Source: UBA5066 sp048500275 (GTDB lineage Bacteria > Acidobacteriota > Thermoanaerobaculia > UBA5066). Taken from it: DNA of 64,000 bases. Position numbers and translations under genes: made by a program. The stretch is from NCBI GenBank assembly GCA_048500275.1, contig JASNYI010000002.1:1054001-1118000 (forward strand), in the 5' to 3' direction. Below the pieces are notes generated by a model. The model saw only the letters and a list, made by a program, of their open reading frames with translations. It was not told the DNA's origin and ran no database searches. Shown here piece by piece: positions 31,431 to 39,026 of this stretch. Position 1 is the stretch's first letter, and every line of letters starts with the position of its first letter.

Positions 31431-33436
31431 CCGGCCGGACGCGCCGCCTGCTCCGGCGGGTCCTCGCCTTCCTCGCCCTCGCCGGCTTCCCTCTCTTCGT
31501 CGTCCTCTCGTACCGCCCGGCCGGCGCGCGGACGGATCGGACCAGAAGCGAGATCGCCGCGACGCTCCTGAGCGAGTCGGCGGGCGTCCGAGACCGCCTT
31601 CGCTTCGAGGACTTCGACTACTCCGAGACGGAAGGGGACGAAGAGGTCTACCGGCTCCAGGCCACAGAGGCGATCGCGTTCGCCGAGGGCGCCGACCGGA
31701 CGTTCCGCCTGAAGGACGTCACCTTCCGCACGCGGGACGCGGCGTCGGGGCGATTGGCGATCGTGGCGGCGCCCCGCGCCGAGTTCGTCCCTTCGACGAA
31801 GGCGTTCCGGGTCTTCGACGGGGTCTCCGTCGAAGGGGAGGGGGTCGGGATCCGCTGCGTTTCGTTTCGCTACGACCCCGTCCACAAGGTCCTCGCGTCC
31901 GAGGGGCCCGTGACGGCCCTTCGGGAGGGCCTCCTCGCGACGGCCCGGGAGGGGACCGTCGAGTCGGGTGCGGGCGTTCTCCGCTTCCGCGGCACCGTCC
32001 GCGTGGGAGGAGAGGACGATCGCGGTCGCCGGATCGCTCTCTCCGCGGAAGAGGTGGACCTCGCGCGCGGAGGGGGATTCTCGGCGCGCGGAGAGGTCAT
32101 CCTCAAGACGGACGACCTGCTGCTTCGCGCCGCGGAAGCGAAGCGCGAGGTGATCGGCCCCGCGGACCGGATGACGGCGCGGGGCGCGGTGACGGCGGTC
32201 CTGGTGCCGGGGGAGGGGAGGGCGCCCGCGACCGCCGTCCGCGCCGAGGGCGACACGCTGGAGCTCGCGCGAGACGCCGAGGGGAGGCCGGAACGGCTCC
32301 GCCTCGCCGGAAGCCCCGCGCGGATCGACCTCCCCGCCGACGGCGAGGCGGGAGCGCGCCGCGCCCTGGCGGACGATTTCGAGGCGACGCTCGTCTCGGG
32401 CACGCTCCGGCGGCTGACGATCCCGGGCTCCCTGTCGATCCTCGAGTCGGCTCCGGCCTCGCGTCCGGGTTCACGGACGCCATCGGCGGCGAGGCGCCTT
32501 TCGGCGGGGAGCGGTCAGCTCGGCTTCGGGCCGGACGGGCGGACGATCGAGACGGCGGTCCTCGACGGCGGCGTGACGCTCTCCGAGGGGACGGCGACCT
32601 CGATCCGGGCGCCCCGCGCGACGCTCCGCGGAGAGGACGAGAGCGCCGTGTTCGCCGGATCGGCCGGGACGCCGGCCCGCTACGAGGACCCCGAGGCCCG
32701 CGTCGCGGCGACGATCCTCACGTGGTACCGGAAGGACGAGAGGATCGAGGCGGCGGGCTCGGTGAAGACGTCTTTCCGAGGCCGGAAGGGCTCCGAGATT
32801 CTCGGCGGAGACTCCGATTCGCCGGTCTTCTCGGAGTCCGACTTCCTGAGGGCCTCACCCGCGGAGAGGAAGATCCTCCTCACCGGGAACGTCACCGCGT
32901 GGCAGGAGGAGAACATCGTCCGGTCGCAGACCCTCCTGCTGGACGACCGGGAGCGGTCGCTCCGAGCGGAGGAGAACGTCCGGGCCGTGCTGCGCAGGCG
33001 AAGGGTCGACCCGGATACGAAGGCCGCCGTCCTCGAGACGCTGACGGCCTCCGGCAGTGTCCTGACCCACCGCGAGGCCGATCGCCTCGTGAGGATCGAG
33101 GGGTCGTCCCGCGTCGTCTCGGGAACCTGGGTCATGAGCGCCGACGTCACGGACGTCGTCCTCGGCCCGGAGCAGACGATCGACCACGCGGAGGCGAGGG
33201 GGAACGTCGTGATCGAGGACCGTTCCGACGGGCGCCGGGGCGAAGGGGCCAGGGCCACCTGGCGTCCGCAGACCGGCGCCATCTCGCTGGAAGGACGACC
33301 CGCGACGGCGCTGGACGGCAAGGGGAACAGGATGACCGGCGCGCTCCTGACCTTCCAGAGAGCGAGCGGCCGGGTCGACGTGGAGACGGGACCGGGAATC
33401 CCGAGCCAGGGAATCCTGAGGCCGGAGGGAACGTGA
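31427..33436 (+). CDS. Fused LptC-LptA/OstA-like lipopolysaccharide export protein
   Basis: This 669-aa protein probably combines the inner-membrane LptC and the periplasmic bridge LptA in one chain. A transmembrane anchor lies at residues 10-28 (VLAFLALAGFPLFVVLSY). An LptC-like beta region runs to about 190 (YRLQATEAIAFAEGADRTFRL, then FRVFDGVSVEGEG). Two or more OstA/LptA-like beta stretches follow (FRGTVRVGG, FSARGEVILKTDDLLLRA, ILLTGNVTAWQEENIVRS, AEARGNVVIEDRS). E. coli LptC is 191 aa and LptA 185 aa, so this is far larger. It precedes lptB in a GTGA overlap. Domain edges are approximate. Confidence 0.8.
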   Translation: MTGRTRRLLRRVLAFLALAGFPLFVVLSYRPAGARTDRTRSEIAATLLSESAGVRDRLRFEDFDYSETEGDEEVYRLQATEAIAFAEGADRTFRLKDVTFRTRDAASGRLAIVAAPRAEFVPSTKAFRVFDGVSVEGEGVGIRCVSFRYDPVHKVLASEGPVTALREGLLATAREGTVESGAGVLRFRGTVRVGGEDDRGRRIALSAEEVDLARGGGFSARGEVILKTDDLLLRAAEAKREVIGPADRMTARGAVTAVLVPGEGRAPATAVRAEGDTLELARDAEGRPERLRLAGSPARIDLPADGEAGARRALADDFEATLVSGTLRRLTIPGSLSILESAPASRPGSRTPSAARRLSAGSGQLGFGPDGRTIETAVLDGGVTLSEGTATSIRAPRATLRGEDESAVFAGSAGTPARYEDPEARVAATILTWYRKDERIEAAGSVKTSFRGRKGSEILGGDSDSPVFSESDFLRASPAERKILLTGNVTAWQEENIVRSQTLLLDDRERSLRAEENVRAVLRRRRVDPDTKAAVLETLTASGSVLTHREADRLVRIEGSSRVVSGTWVMSADVTDVVLGPEQTIDHAEARGNVVIEDRSDGRRGEGARATWRPQTGAISLEGRPATALDGKGNRMTGALLTFQRASGRVDVETGPGIPSQGILRPEGT

Positions 33437-34170
33437 CCGAGACGAAGCCGCGGCTCGCCGCGGAAGGGCTGGAGAAGAGCTACCGGAGGCGCGCCGTCGT
33501 CGACGGGGTGTCGATTCAGGTCGAGGGGGGGGAGGTCGTGGGCCTCCTCGGACCGAACGGTGCCGGGAAGACGACGACGTTCTCGATCGTCGTGGGCCTC
33601 GTGGAACCCGACGGAGGCCGCGTCCTCCTCGACGGAGAGGAGATCACGGAGCTCCCGATGTTCCGCCGCGCTCGCCGGGGCGTCGGCTACCTCCCGCAGG
33701 AGCCGTCCATCTTCCGCAAGATGACCGCGCTGGAGAACCTCGTGGCCATCCTCGAAACGCTGCCCCTGCCCCGTAGCGAGAGGCTGGAGCGGGCGCACGA
33801 GCTCCTCGACCGCTTCAAGCTCTCCCACCTCTCGGCCTCCGTCGCGGACACTCTTTCCGGCGGCGAGAGGCGGAGACTCGAGATCGCCCGCGCCCTGACC
33901 CTCTCTCCTCGCTTCCTCCTCCTCGACGAGCCCTTTGCCGGCATCGACCCGATCACGGTCGTCGACCTGCAGCACGTCATCCGGGACCTGGCGACCCTCG
34001 GGATCGGCATCCTCATCACCGATCACAACGTCCGCGACACCCTCGCCATCGTCGACCGCGGCTACATCATCAACGCCGGGAAGATCTTCCGCGCGGGCTC
34101 TCCCGTCACGCTTTCCGAGGACCCCGAGGTGCGCCGGGTCTACCTCGGGGATCGCTTCCGGCTGGACTAG
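33433..34170 (+). CDS. lptB: LPS export ABC transporter ATP-binding protein
   Basis: LptB powers extraction of lipopolysaccharide from the inner membrane with LptF and LptG. The 245-aa ATPase has Walker A GPNGAGKTTTFSIVVGL near residue 39, the Q-loop GYLPQEPSIFRKMT near 88, and signature LSGGERRRLEIARAL near 142. LLLDEPFAGIDPITV is near 163 and DHNVRDTLAIVDRGYII near 197. These match LptB more closely than generic ABC proteins. The TAG stop is the first half of the rpoN -10 hexamer. The LptF/LptG partner is encoded 12 kb downstream. Confidence 0.96.
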   Translation: MTETKPRLAAEGLEKSYRRRAVVDGVSIQVEGGEVVGLLGPNGAGKTTTFSIVVGLVEPDGGRVLLDGEEITELPMFRRARRGVGYLPQEPSIFRKMTALENLVAILETLPLPRSERLERAHELLDRFKLSHLSASVADTLSGGERRRLEIARALTLSPRFLLLDEPFAGIDPITVVDLQHVIRDLATLGIGILITDHNVRDTLAIVDRGYIINAGKIFRAGSPVTLSEDPEVRRVYLGDRFRLD

Positions 34171-34173
34171 AAT
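34168..34173 (+). promoter_or_regulatory. -10 hexamer overlapping the lptB stop; rpoN promoter
   Basis: TAGAAT starts with the lptB stop codon. Transcription would start near 34180, leaving a leader of about 35 nt before the rpoN GTG at 34215. No good -35 box is visible. Confidence 0.45.
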
Positions 34174-34214
34174 CGGAGCCGGGATCACGCGCTTCCGACG
34201 CGCTTCAATTCATC

Positions 34215-35807
34215 GTGGGACTCGAACAGAAACTCTCCCTCAAGCTCTCGCAGCGGCTCGTCATGACGCCGACGCTGCAGCAGGCGATCAAGCTGCTGCA
34301 GATGACGCGGCTGGAGCTGCAGGACGTCGTCAACCAGGAGATCGTGGAGAACCCGGTCCTGGAAGAGGACGATCCGCCGGAGTCCGCCCTCGCGCCCGAG
34401 GCCGACGAGCCAGCCCCGCCCCGCGACCGGGAGGATGCAGGGGATCGTGGGGACGGAGACGGCGAAGCCGCCGACTCTTCTTCGGCCTCTTCCTGGGAAG
34501 AGCCGGACGCGTCCTCCCGGGATGCGGCTCTTCCCGCCCCGGCGCCGGGGACGGCCGAGGCTGAGATTCCCGCCGAGTCGACACAGGAGTCGTTCGAGGC
34601 CATCGACCTCGAGTCCTACTTCGGCGACTACCTCGAAGGGACTTCGGCGACCGCGCCCCGGATGACCGAGGAGGGCGAGGAGTACTCCCTGGAGAACCGG
34701 GCCGAGGCGCCTCCCGGGCTCGACGCCCACCTCTCCGAGCAGCTCGGCGTCTCGGAGGTCCCAGAGGTCGTCCGCGCGGCGTGCGCCTTCATGATCGGCA
34801 ACCTCGACGCCGACGGCTACCTCCGCGTGGCGCTCCCTGAGGTCTCCGCCGCCATCCCGTGCAGCGACGAGGATGCCCTTCGGGCGCTCGCGCTGCTCCA
34901 GTCGTTCGATCCCGCGGGCGTCGGCGCCCGCGACCTGACCGAGTGCCTGCTGATCCAGGCCCGCCTCCGGGGCGTCGCGACGCCGCTTCTCGAGGAGCTC
35001 GTCACACACCGCCTGTCCGACCTCGCGACGAAGGCCGTCCCGGTCCTGGCGCGGCAGATGAGCGCGTCGCCGGAAGAGCTCCAGGAGGCGATCGACGTCC
35101 TGAGGAGCCTCGACCCGAAGCCGGGCCGCCGATACGACTCCTCCCGGACGATCTACGTCCAGCCCGACGTCGAGGTCGTGAAGATCGACGACGACTACGT
35201 CGTTCTCTTCAACGACGACGGCCTCCCGCGCCTGAAGGTCTCGCCGTTCTACCGTCGCCTCCTCGGATCGGCCAACGGCGGGCTCGACGGCGAGGGCCGG
35301 AGCTACCTGCGGGAGAAGATGCGGGCGGCCCAGTGGCTCATGAAGAGCCTGGACCAGAGGAAGAGGACGATCGTGAGGGTCGCCGAGTCGATCGTCCGGA
35401 AGCAGAGGGACTACCTCGAGTGGGGAGTGGCCCACCTGAAGCCGCTCATCCTCCGGGACGTGGCCGACGACATCGGCATGCACGAGTCGACCGTCTCGAG
35501 GGTCGTCTCCAACAAGTGGATGGCGACTCCCCGGGGCCTCACGCCGATGAAGTTCTTCTTCCACTCGGCGATCAGCTCTTCCGTCGGAGAGGACGTCTCC
35601 TCGCTCGCCGTCAAGGGGAAGATCAAGGCCCTCGTCGACGCCGAGGACGCCTCCCGGCCCCTGTCCGACGCGCGGCTCTCCGAGCTCCTGGCGCGCGAAG
35701 GGATCCGGATCGCCCGCCGCACCGTGGCAAAGTACCGGGAGGAGCTTCACATTCCGTCCAGCTCGATCCGAAAAGTGGAGCACGGGCCGGCCGGCCTGCC
35801 GGAGTGA
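34215..35807 (+). CDS. rpoN: RNA polymerase sigma-54 factor
   Basis: Sigma-54 directs RNA polymerase to -24/-12 promoters and needs AAA+ activators. The 530-aa protein has region I (MGLEQKLSLKLSQRLVMTPT, then LQQAIKLLQMTRLELQ), an acidic region II at about 55-150, and the core-binding domain. The helix-turn-helix with DIGMHESTVSRVVSNKW is near residue 418, and the RpoN box ARRTVAKYREEL near 498. Region II is longer than in E. coli. It heads the cluster rpoN-hpf-hprK-rapZ-EIIA-HPr. No NtrC-type activator is in the window. Confidence 0.97.
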   Translation: MGLEQKLSLKLSQRLVMTPTLQQAIKLLQMTRLELQDVVNQEIVENPVLEEDDPPESALAPEADEPAPPRDREDAGDRGDGDGEAADSSSASSWEEPDASSRDAALPAPAPGTAEAEIPAESTQESFEAIDLESYFGDYLEGTSATAPRMTEEGEEYSLENRAEAPPGLDAHLSEQLGVSEVPEVVRAACAFMIGNLDADGYLRVALPEVSAAIPCSDEDALRALALLQSFDPAGVGARDLTECLLIQARLRGVATPLLEELVTHRLSDLATKAVPVLARQMSASPEELQEAIDVLRSLDPKPGRRYDSSRTIYVQPDVEVVKIDDDYVVLFNDDGLPRLKVSPFYRRLLGSANGGLDGEGRSYLREKMRAAQWLMKSLDQRKRTIVRVAESIVRKQRDYLEWGVAHLKPLILRDVADDIGMHESTVSRVVSNKWMATPRGLTPMKFFFHSAISSSVGEDVSSLAVKGKIKALVDAEDASRPLSDARLSELLAREGIRIARRTVAKYREELHIPSSSIRKVEHGPAGLPE

Positions 35808-35839
35808 GGCCCGCAGCTGAGGTGCATCGAGGAGGCACG

Positions 35840-36373
35840 ATGAAAGTCGAGATCACGGCCCGGCGACTCACCGTCGACGCGAAGGCGAAGGACACGATCG
35901 AGAAGCGCCTCGGGAAGCTGGCGAAGGTCCTTCCCCGCGAGGCCGACGCCAAGGTCGTCGTCCGGCTCGAGAAGCGGGGCGTCCTCGTGGAGGTGACGAT
36001 CACGGCCCGCCAGCGGACGTGGACCGCGGAGGCGGTGGCCGCCGACCAGCTCACGGCCGCCCAGAACGCGCTCGACAAGGTCGACGCGCAGGCGAAGAAG
36101 ACGAAGGCCCGGGTCAAGGAGGAGAAGAAGCACACGGTCTCCGCGGTGAGGAGCCCCGCCGCCGCCGTCCCGGCCGAGACGCCGGTGCCTCCCCGGGAGA
36201 AGCCGCCCCGGACCGAGACGTACGAGGCGCGCCGGATGTTCGACGAGGACGCCCTGCATCGCTTCGACAGGGGGAAGCGCGAGGTCCTCGCCTATCGGGA
36301 CCCCTCGAACGGCGAGATGCGCGTCGTCTACCGCCGGAAGGACGGAACGGTCGTCATCCTGACCCCGTCCTAG
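35840..36373 (+). CDS. hpf: Ribosome hibernation promoting factor, long form
   Basis: This factor dimerises 70S ribosomes in stationary phase. The 177-aa protein has the N-terminal S30AE domain (MKVEITARRLTVDAKAKDTI to about residue 100), a linker, and the C-terminal dimerisation domain (about 120-177, with FDRGKREVLAYRDPSNGEMRVVYRRKDG shortened here to FDRGKREVLAYRD). The long-form C-terminus indicates 100S formation without RMF. The ATG has an ideal GGAGG site 5 nt upstream, one of the few clear Shine-Dalgarno starts. Position after rpoN matches the proteobacterial rpoN operon. Confidence 0.94.
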   Translation: MKVEITARRLTVDAKAKDTIEKRLGKLAKVLPREADAKVVVRLEKRGVLVEVTITARQRTWTAEAVAADQLTAAQNALDKVDAQAKKTKARVKEEKKHTVSAVRSPAAAVPAETPVPPREKPPRTETYEARRMFDEDALHRFDRGKREVLAYRDPSNGEMRVVYRRKDGTVVILTPS

Positions 36374-36383
36374 GACTTCCGCG

Positions 36384-37400
36384 ATGCTCCCGACGCCCCC
36401 CGAGACGAAGCCGCACGTCAGGGCGGCCGACCTCCAGTCGGCTGCCTTGGCGCCGCTCGGGCTGAAGCTCGTCTCGGGCCGCGCCGGGCTCGACCGGCCC
36501 ATCGAGTGGCCGCGCGTCCAGAAGCCGGGCCTCGCCATCGCCGGGTTCCTCCCCTACGTCAGGGCGCGGCGCGTCCAGATCCTGGGGGAGAGCGAGTTCG
36601 AGTACCTGAAGACGCTCTCCCCCCGGGTCGTGAAGGAACGCCTCGACGCCTTTACCGCCCTCGGCATGTCGTGCGTGATCGTGACCAAGGGAATCCGGCC
36701 GCCCGCGGTGCTCAGGAAGCTCTGCCGGGAGCGGGACGTTCCGCTCTTCGCGACGCCCCGGCTGACGAGCACGGTCATCGAGGGGCTCACGGCCTTCCTC
36801 GAGGAGTCGCTCGCGCCCCGCGTCACGCTCCACGGCGTCCTCGTCGAGGTGGGCGGCCTCGGCACGCTCCTGCTGGGAGACTCCGGGGTGGGGAAGAGCG
36901 AGTGCGCGCTCGCCCTCGTCCAGCGCGGACACCGCCTCGTCGCCGACGACCTCGTCGTCGTGAAGCGGTTCCACAACGACGCCCTGGTCGGTTCCTCGGC
37001 GGGCGTGATCCGGCATCACATGGAGCTCAGGGGGCTCGGAATCGTCAACGTTCCGCTCCTCTTCGGGGTCGCGGCCGTTCTCGAGCGCCACACGGTGGAG
37101 CTCGTCATCCGGCTCTCCCACTGGGTCGAGGGCGTCGCCTACGACCGCCTCGGCCTCGACGAGGAGTCCGAGACCATCCTGGGAGTCGCGGTCCCTCTCG
37201 TGCGGATGCCCGTCGCCACGGGACGCGACGTCGCCCTGCTCGTGGAGATCGCTGCCCGCAACCACCTCTTGAAACGCCGGGGTTACAACGCGGCGCGGGA
37301 GATGGCGGCCCGCGTTCACGAGGAGATCGCGAGGCGCTCCGGCACCGAACGGGAGAGGCGCAAGGCGCCCCGCAAGCGCTTCTGGGCCGGCGAGGCATGA
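36384..37400 (+). CDS. hprK: HPr kinase/phosphorylase
   Basis: HprK phosphorylates and dephosphorylates HPr on Ser46 in response to metabolic state. The 338-aa protein has an N-terminal DRTGG-like domain (about 15-140). The kinase P-loop GDSGVGKSECALALVQRGHR is near residue 166, and the family signature HMELRGLGIVNVP near 213. It lies between hpf and rapZ. A TAGGAC sequence overlapping the hpf stop lies 7 nt before the ATG but lacks the final consensus T. The target HPr, with Ser46 present, is encoded downstream in the same cluster. Confidence 0.96.
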   Translation: MLPTPPETKPHVRAADLQSAALAPLGLKLVSGRAGLDRPIEWPRVQKPGLAIAGFLPYVRARRVQILGESEFEYLKTLSPRVVKERLDAFTALGMSCVIVTKGIRPPAVLRKLCRERDVPLFATPRLTSTVIEGLTAFLEESLAPRVTLHGVLVEVGGLGTLLLGDSGVGKSECALALVQRGHRLVADDLVVVKRFHNDALVGSSAGVIRHHMELRGLGIVNVPLLFGVAAVLERHTVELVIRLSHWVEGVAYDRLGLDEESETILGVAVPLVRMPVATGRDVALLVEIAARNHLLKRRGYNAAREMAARVHEEIARRSGTERERRKAPRKRFWAGEA

Positions 37401-38278
37401 ACGAGACCGCTTCCGAGCAGCGGCTGCTGGTCGTCACCGGGCTCTCGGGCTCGGGGAAGTCGTACGCGGCGCACGCCCTCGAGGACATTGGATACAACAC
37501 GATCGACAACCTCCCTCTGTCACTCCTTCGGGGATTCGTGGAGGAGGCGGCGACGGGGGGGCGCCCGAAGGGGAAAACCGCCGTCGTCCTCGACGTGAGG
37601 AACCCCGGCTTCGCCGAGGCTTTCCCGACGCTCCTCCAGGAGCTCCGGAAGCTCCTGCCGGTGATCGTCGTCTTCCTCGACGCCGACGACGCGACCATCT
37701 TCCGCCGGTTTTCCGAGACGCGCCGTCCCCACCCTCTCGCGCAGGACCGGACCCTCCCGGAGGCCGTCTCCTGGGAGAGGAGCCTCCTCGAGGAGGTCCG
37801 GGAGAGGGCCGACCTCGTCCTCGACACGACGGCCATGACGGTTCACGAGCTCCGCTCCGTCCTGGCCGAGCATTTTCGGGCGCCCGGAGACCCCGGCGTC
37901 CTCGCCGTGTCGATCGTCTCATTCGGCTTCAAGCACGGCGTCCCGCCCTCGATCGACCTCTGCTTCGACGTGAGGTTTCTCGCGAATCCTCATTTCGTGC
38001 CGGAGCTCAGGCCCCGAACGGGCCGCGACCCCGACGTGGCCCGGTTCATCGAGGAAGGTAGCGCGACCGGACCGTTCTACGGGCGCCTCCTCGACTTCCT
38101 CCTCTTCTGCCTCCCGAACTACCGTCTGGAGAACCGCGCCTACCTCACGATCGGCGTCGGCTGCACCGGGGGGCGCCACCGCTCCGTCTACGTCGCCGAG
38201 CGCCTCGGGAAGGACCTGGCCGCCGCCGGCTATCCCGTGCGCATCGCACACCGCGACGACCTCCGGGAAGGACCATGA
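37397..38278 (+). CDS. rapZ: RNase adapter protein RapZ
   Basis: RapZ is a nucleotide-binding protein that in enterobacteria controls glucosamine-6-phosphate synthesis through small RNAs. The 293-aa protein has the P-loop TGLSGSGKSYAAHALEDIGY near residue 15, then IDNLPLSLL. SFGFKHGVPPSIDLCFDVRF is near 176, and TIGVGCTGGRHRSVYVAERL near 250. These are the hallmark RapZ motifs. It starts in an ATGA overlap with hprK and ends in one with the EIIA gene. GlmS and the small RNAs are not in the window. Confidence 0.95.
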   Translation: MNETASEQRLLVVTGLSGSGKSYAAHALEDIGYNTIDNLPLSLLRGFVEEAATGGRPKGKTAVVLDVRNPGFAEAFPTLLQELRKLLPVIVVFLDADDATIFRRFSETRRPHPLAQDRTLPEAVSWERSLLEEVRERADLVLDTTAMTVHELRSVLAEHFRAPGDPGVLAVSIVSFGFKHGVPPSIDLCFDVRFLANPHFVPELRPRTGRDPDVARFIEEGSATGPFYGRLLDFLLFCLPNYRLENRAYLTIGVGCTGGRHRSVYVAERLGKDLAAAGYPVRIAHRDDLREGP

Positions 38279-38733
38279 AGAACCCCGACGGCCCCGCCTC
38301 CGATCCCGCCGCCCACGTCGGCATCCTTCTCATCTCGCACGGGCCCCTCGCCGACGCGCTCAGGGAGACGGTCCGGGTTCTCGAGCCCGATCAGGCCGAA
38401 CCGCTCGGTGCGCTGTCGCTGGCGTGGGACGAGGCGCCGGAGAGCGCCAGCGCCCGGCTTCAGAAGGGAATCGCGACGGCCGACCGGGGCCGCGGGGTCG
38501 TCCTCCTGACCGACATGTTCGGGGGGACCCCCTCGAACCTCGCGCTGGCATTCCTCCAGAAGGGACGGATCGAGATCGTCACGGGAGTGAACCTGCCGAT
38601 GGTCGTGAAGGCCCGGGCCCTGGCGCGGGAAGGGAAGGACCCTTCCGACATGGCCCGGACGCTCGTCGAGAAGGGACGGCGGGCCATCGTGGCCGCCGGC
38701 GAGCTGATGGAGACGGAGAAGCGCCCCGCGTGA
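38275..38733 (+). CDS. PTS EIIA component, mannose type
   Basis: This 152-aa protein carries the EIIA-Man fold. The phosphorylatable residue is His22 in ILLISHGPLADALRETV, followed by GVVLLTDMFGGTPSNLALAFL near residue 73 and IVTGVNLPMVVKA near 101. No EIIB or EIIC permease is adjacent, so it is probably regulatory. That is the role of the analogous EIIA-Man in alphaproteobacterial hprK clusters. It is coupled by ATGA to rapZ and by GTGA to HPr. Confidence 0.92.
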   Translation: MKNPDGPASDPAAHVGILLISHGPLADALRETVRVLEPDQAEPLGALSLAWDEAPESASARLQKGIATADRGRGVVLLTDMFGGTPSNLALAFLQKGRIEIVTGVNLPMVVKARALAREGKDPSDMARTLVEKGRRAIVAAGELMETEKRPA

Positions 38734-38999
38734 TCGAGAAGACCGTCGTCCTCAAGAACCGGCTCGGTCTGCACGCGCGCGCGGCCGCGAAGCTCGTCCA
38801 CACCGCGGCCCACTACAGCTCGCGCATCACGCTCTCGAAAGACGGCGAGGACGTGGACGGCAAGAGCATCCTCGGCCTGCTCCTCCTGGCGGCCGGCAAG
38901 GGGACCCCGATCGTCGTCCGGACGGAAGGAACCGACGAGGCCGAGGCGATGTCGGCCCTGACCGACCTCGTCGACCGGCGGTTCGACGAGTCGGAGTAG
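38730..38999 (+). CDS. ptsH: Phosphocarrier protein HPr
   Basis: HPr passes phosphate from enzyme I to EIIA. The 89-aa protein has the active histidine exactly at residue 15 (NRLGLHARAAAKLV). It also has the regulatory serine at residue 46 (DGKSILGLLLLAAGKG), which the adjacent HprK would phosphorylate. Both regulatory sites are thus intact. The GTG start overlaps the EIIA stop. ptsI follows after 27 bp with its own promoter signal. Confidence 0.96.
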   Translation: MIEKTVVLKNRLGLHARAAAKLVHTAAHYSSRITLSKDGEDVDGKSILGLLLLAAGKGTPIVVRTEGTDEAEAMSALTDLVDRRFDESE

Positions 39000-39012
39000 C
39001 GGACCGCAAGGC

Positions 39013-39018
39013 TACAAT
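39013..39018 (+). promoter_or_regulatory. -10 hexamer of a leaderless promoter for ptsI
   Basis: TACAAT lies 8 nt before the ATG at 39027, inside the 27-bp gap between HPr and ptsI. No Shine-Dalgarno sequence is present. This would let enzyme I be made independently of the upstream cluster. Confidence 0.5.
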
Positions 39019-39026
39019 CGGTCCGT

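Noticed and set aside
36371..36383. TAGGAC 7 nt before hprK as a leaderless promoter
   Set aside because: It lacks the final T of the -10 consensus; hprK is probably co-transcribed with hpf.
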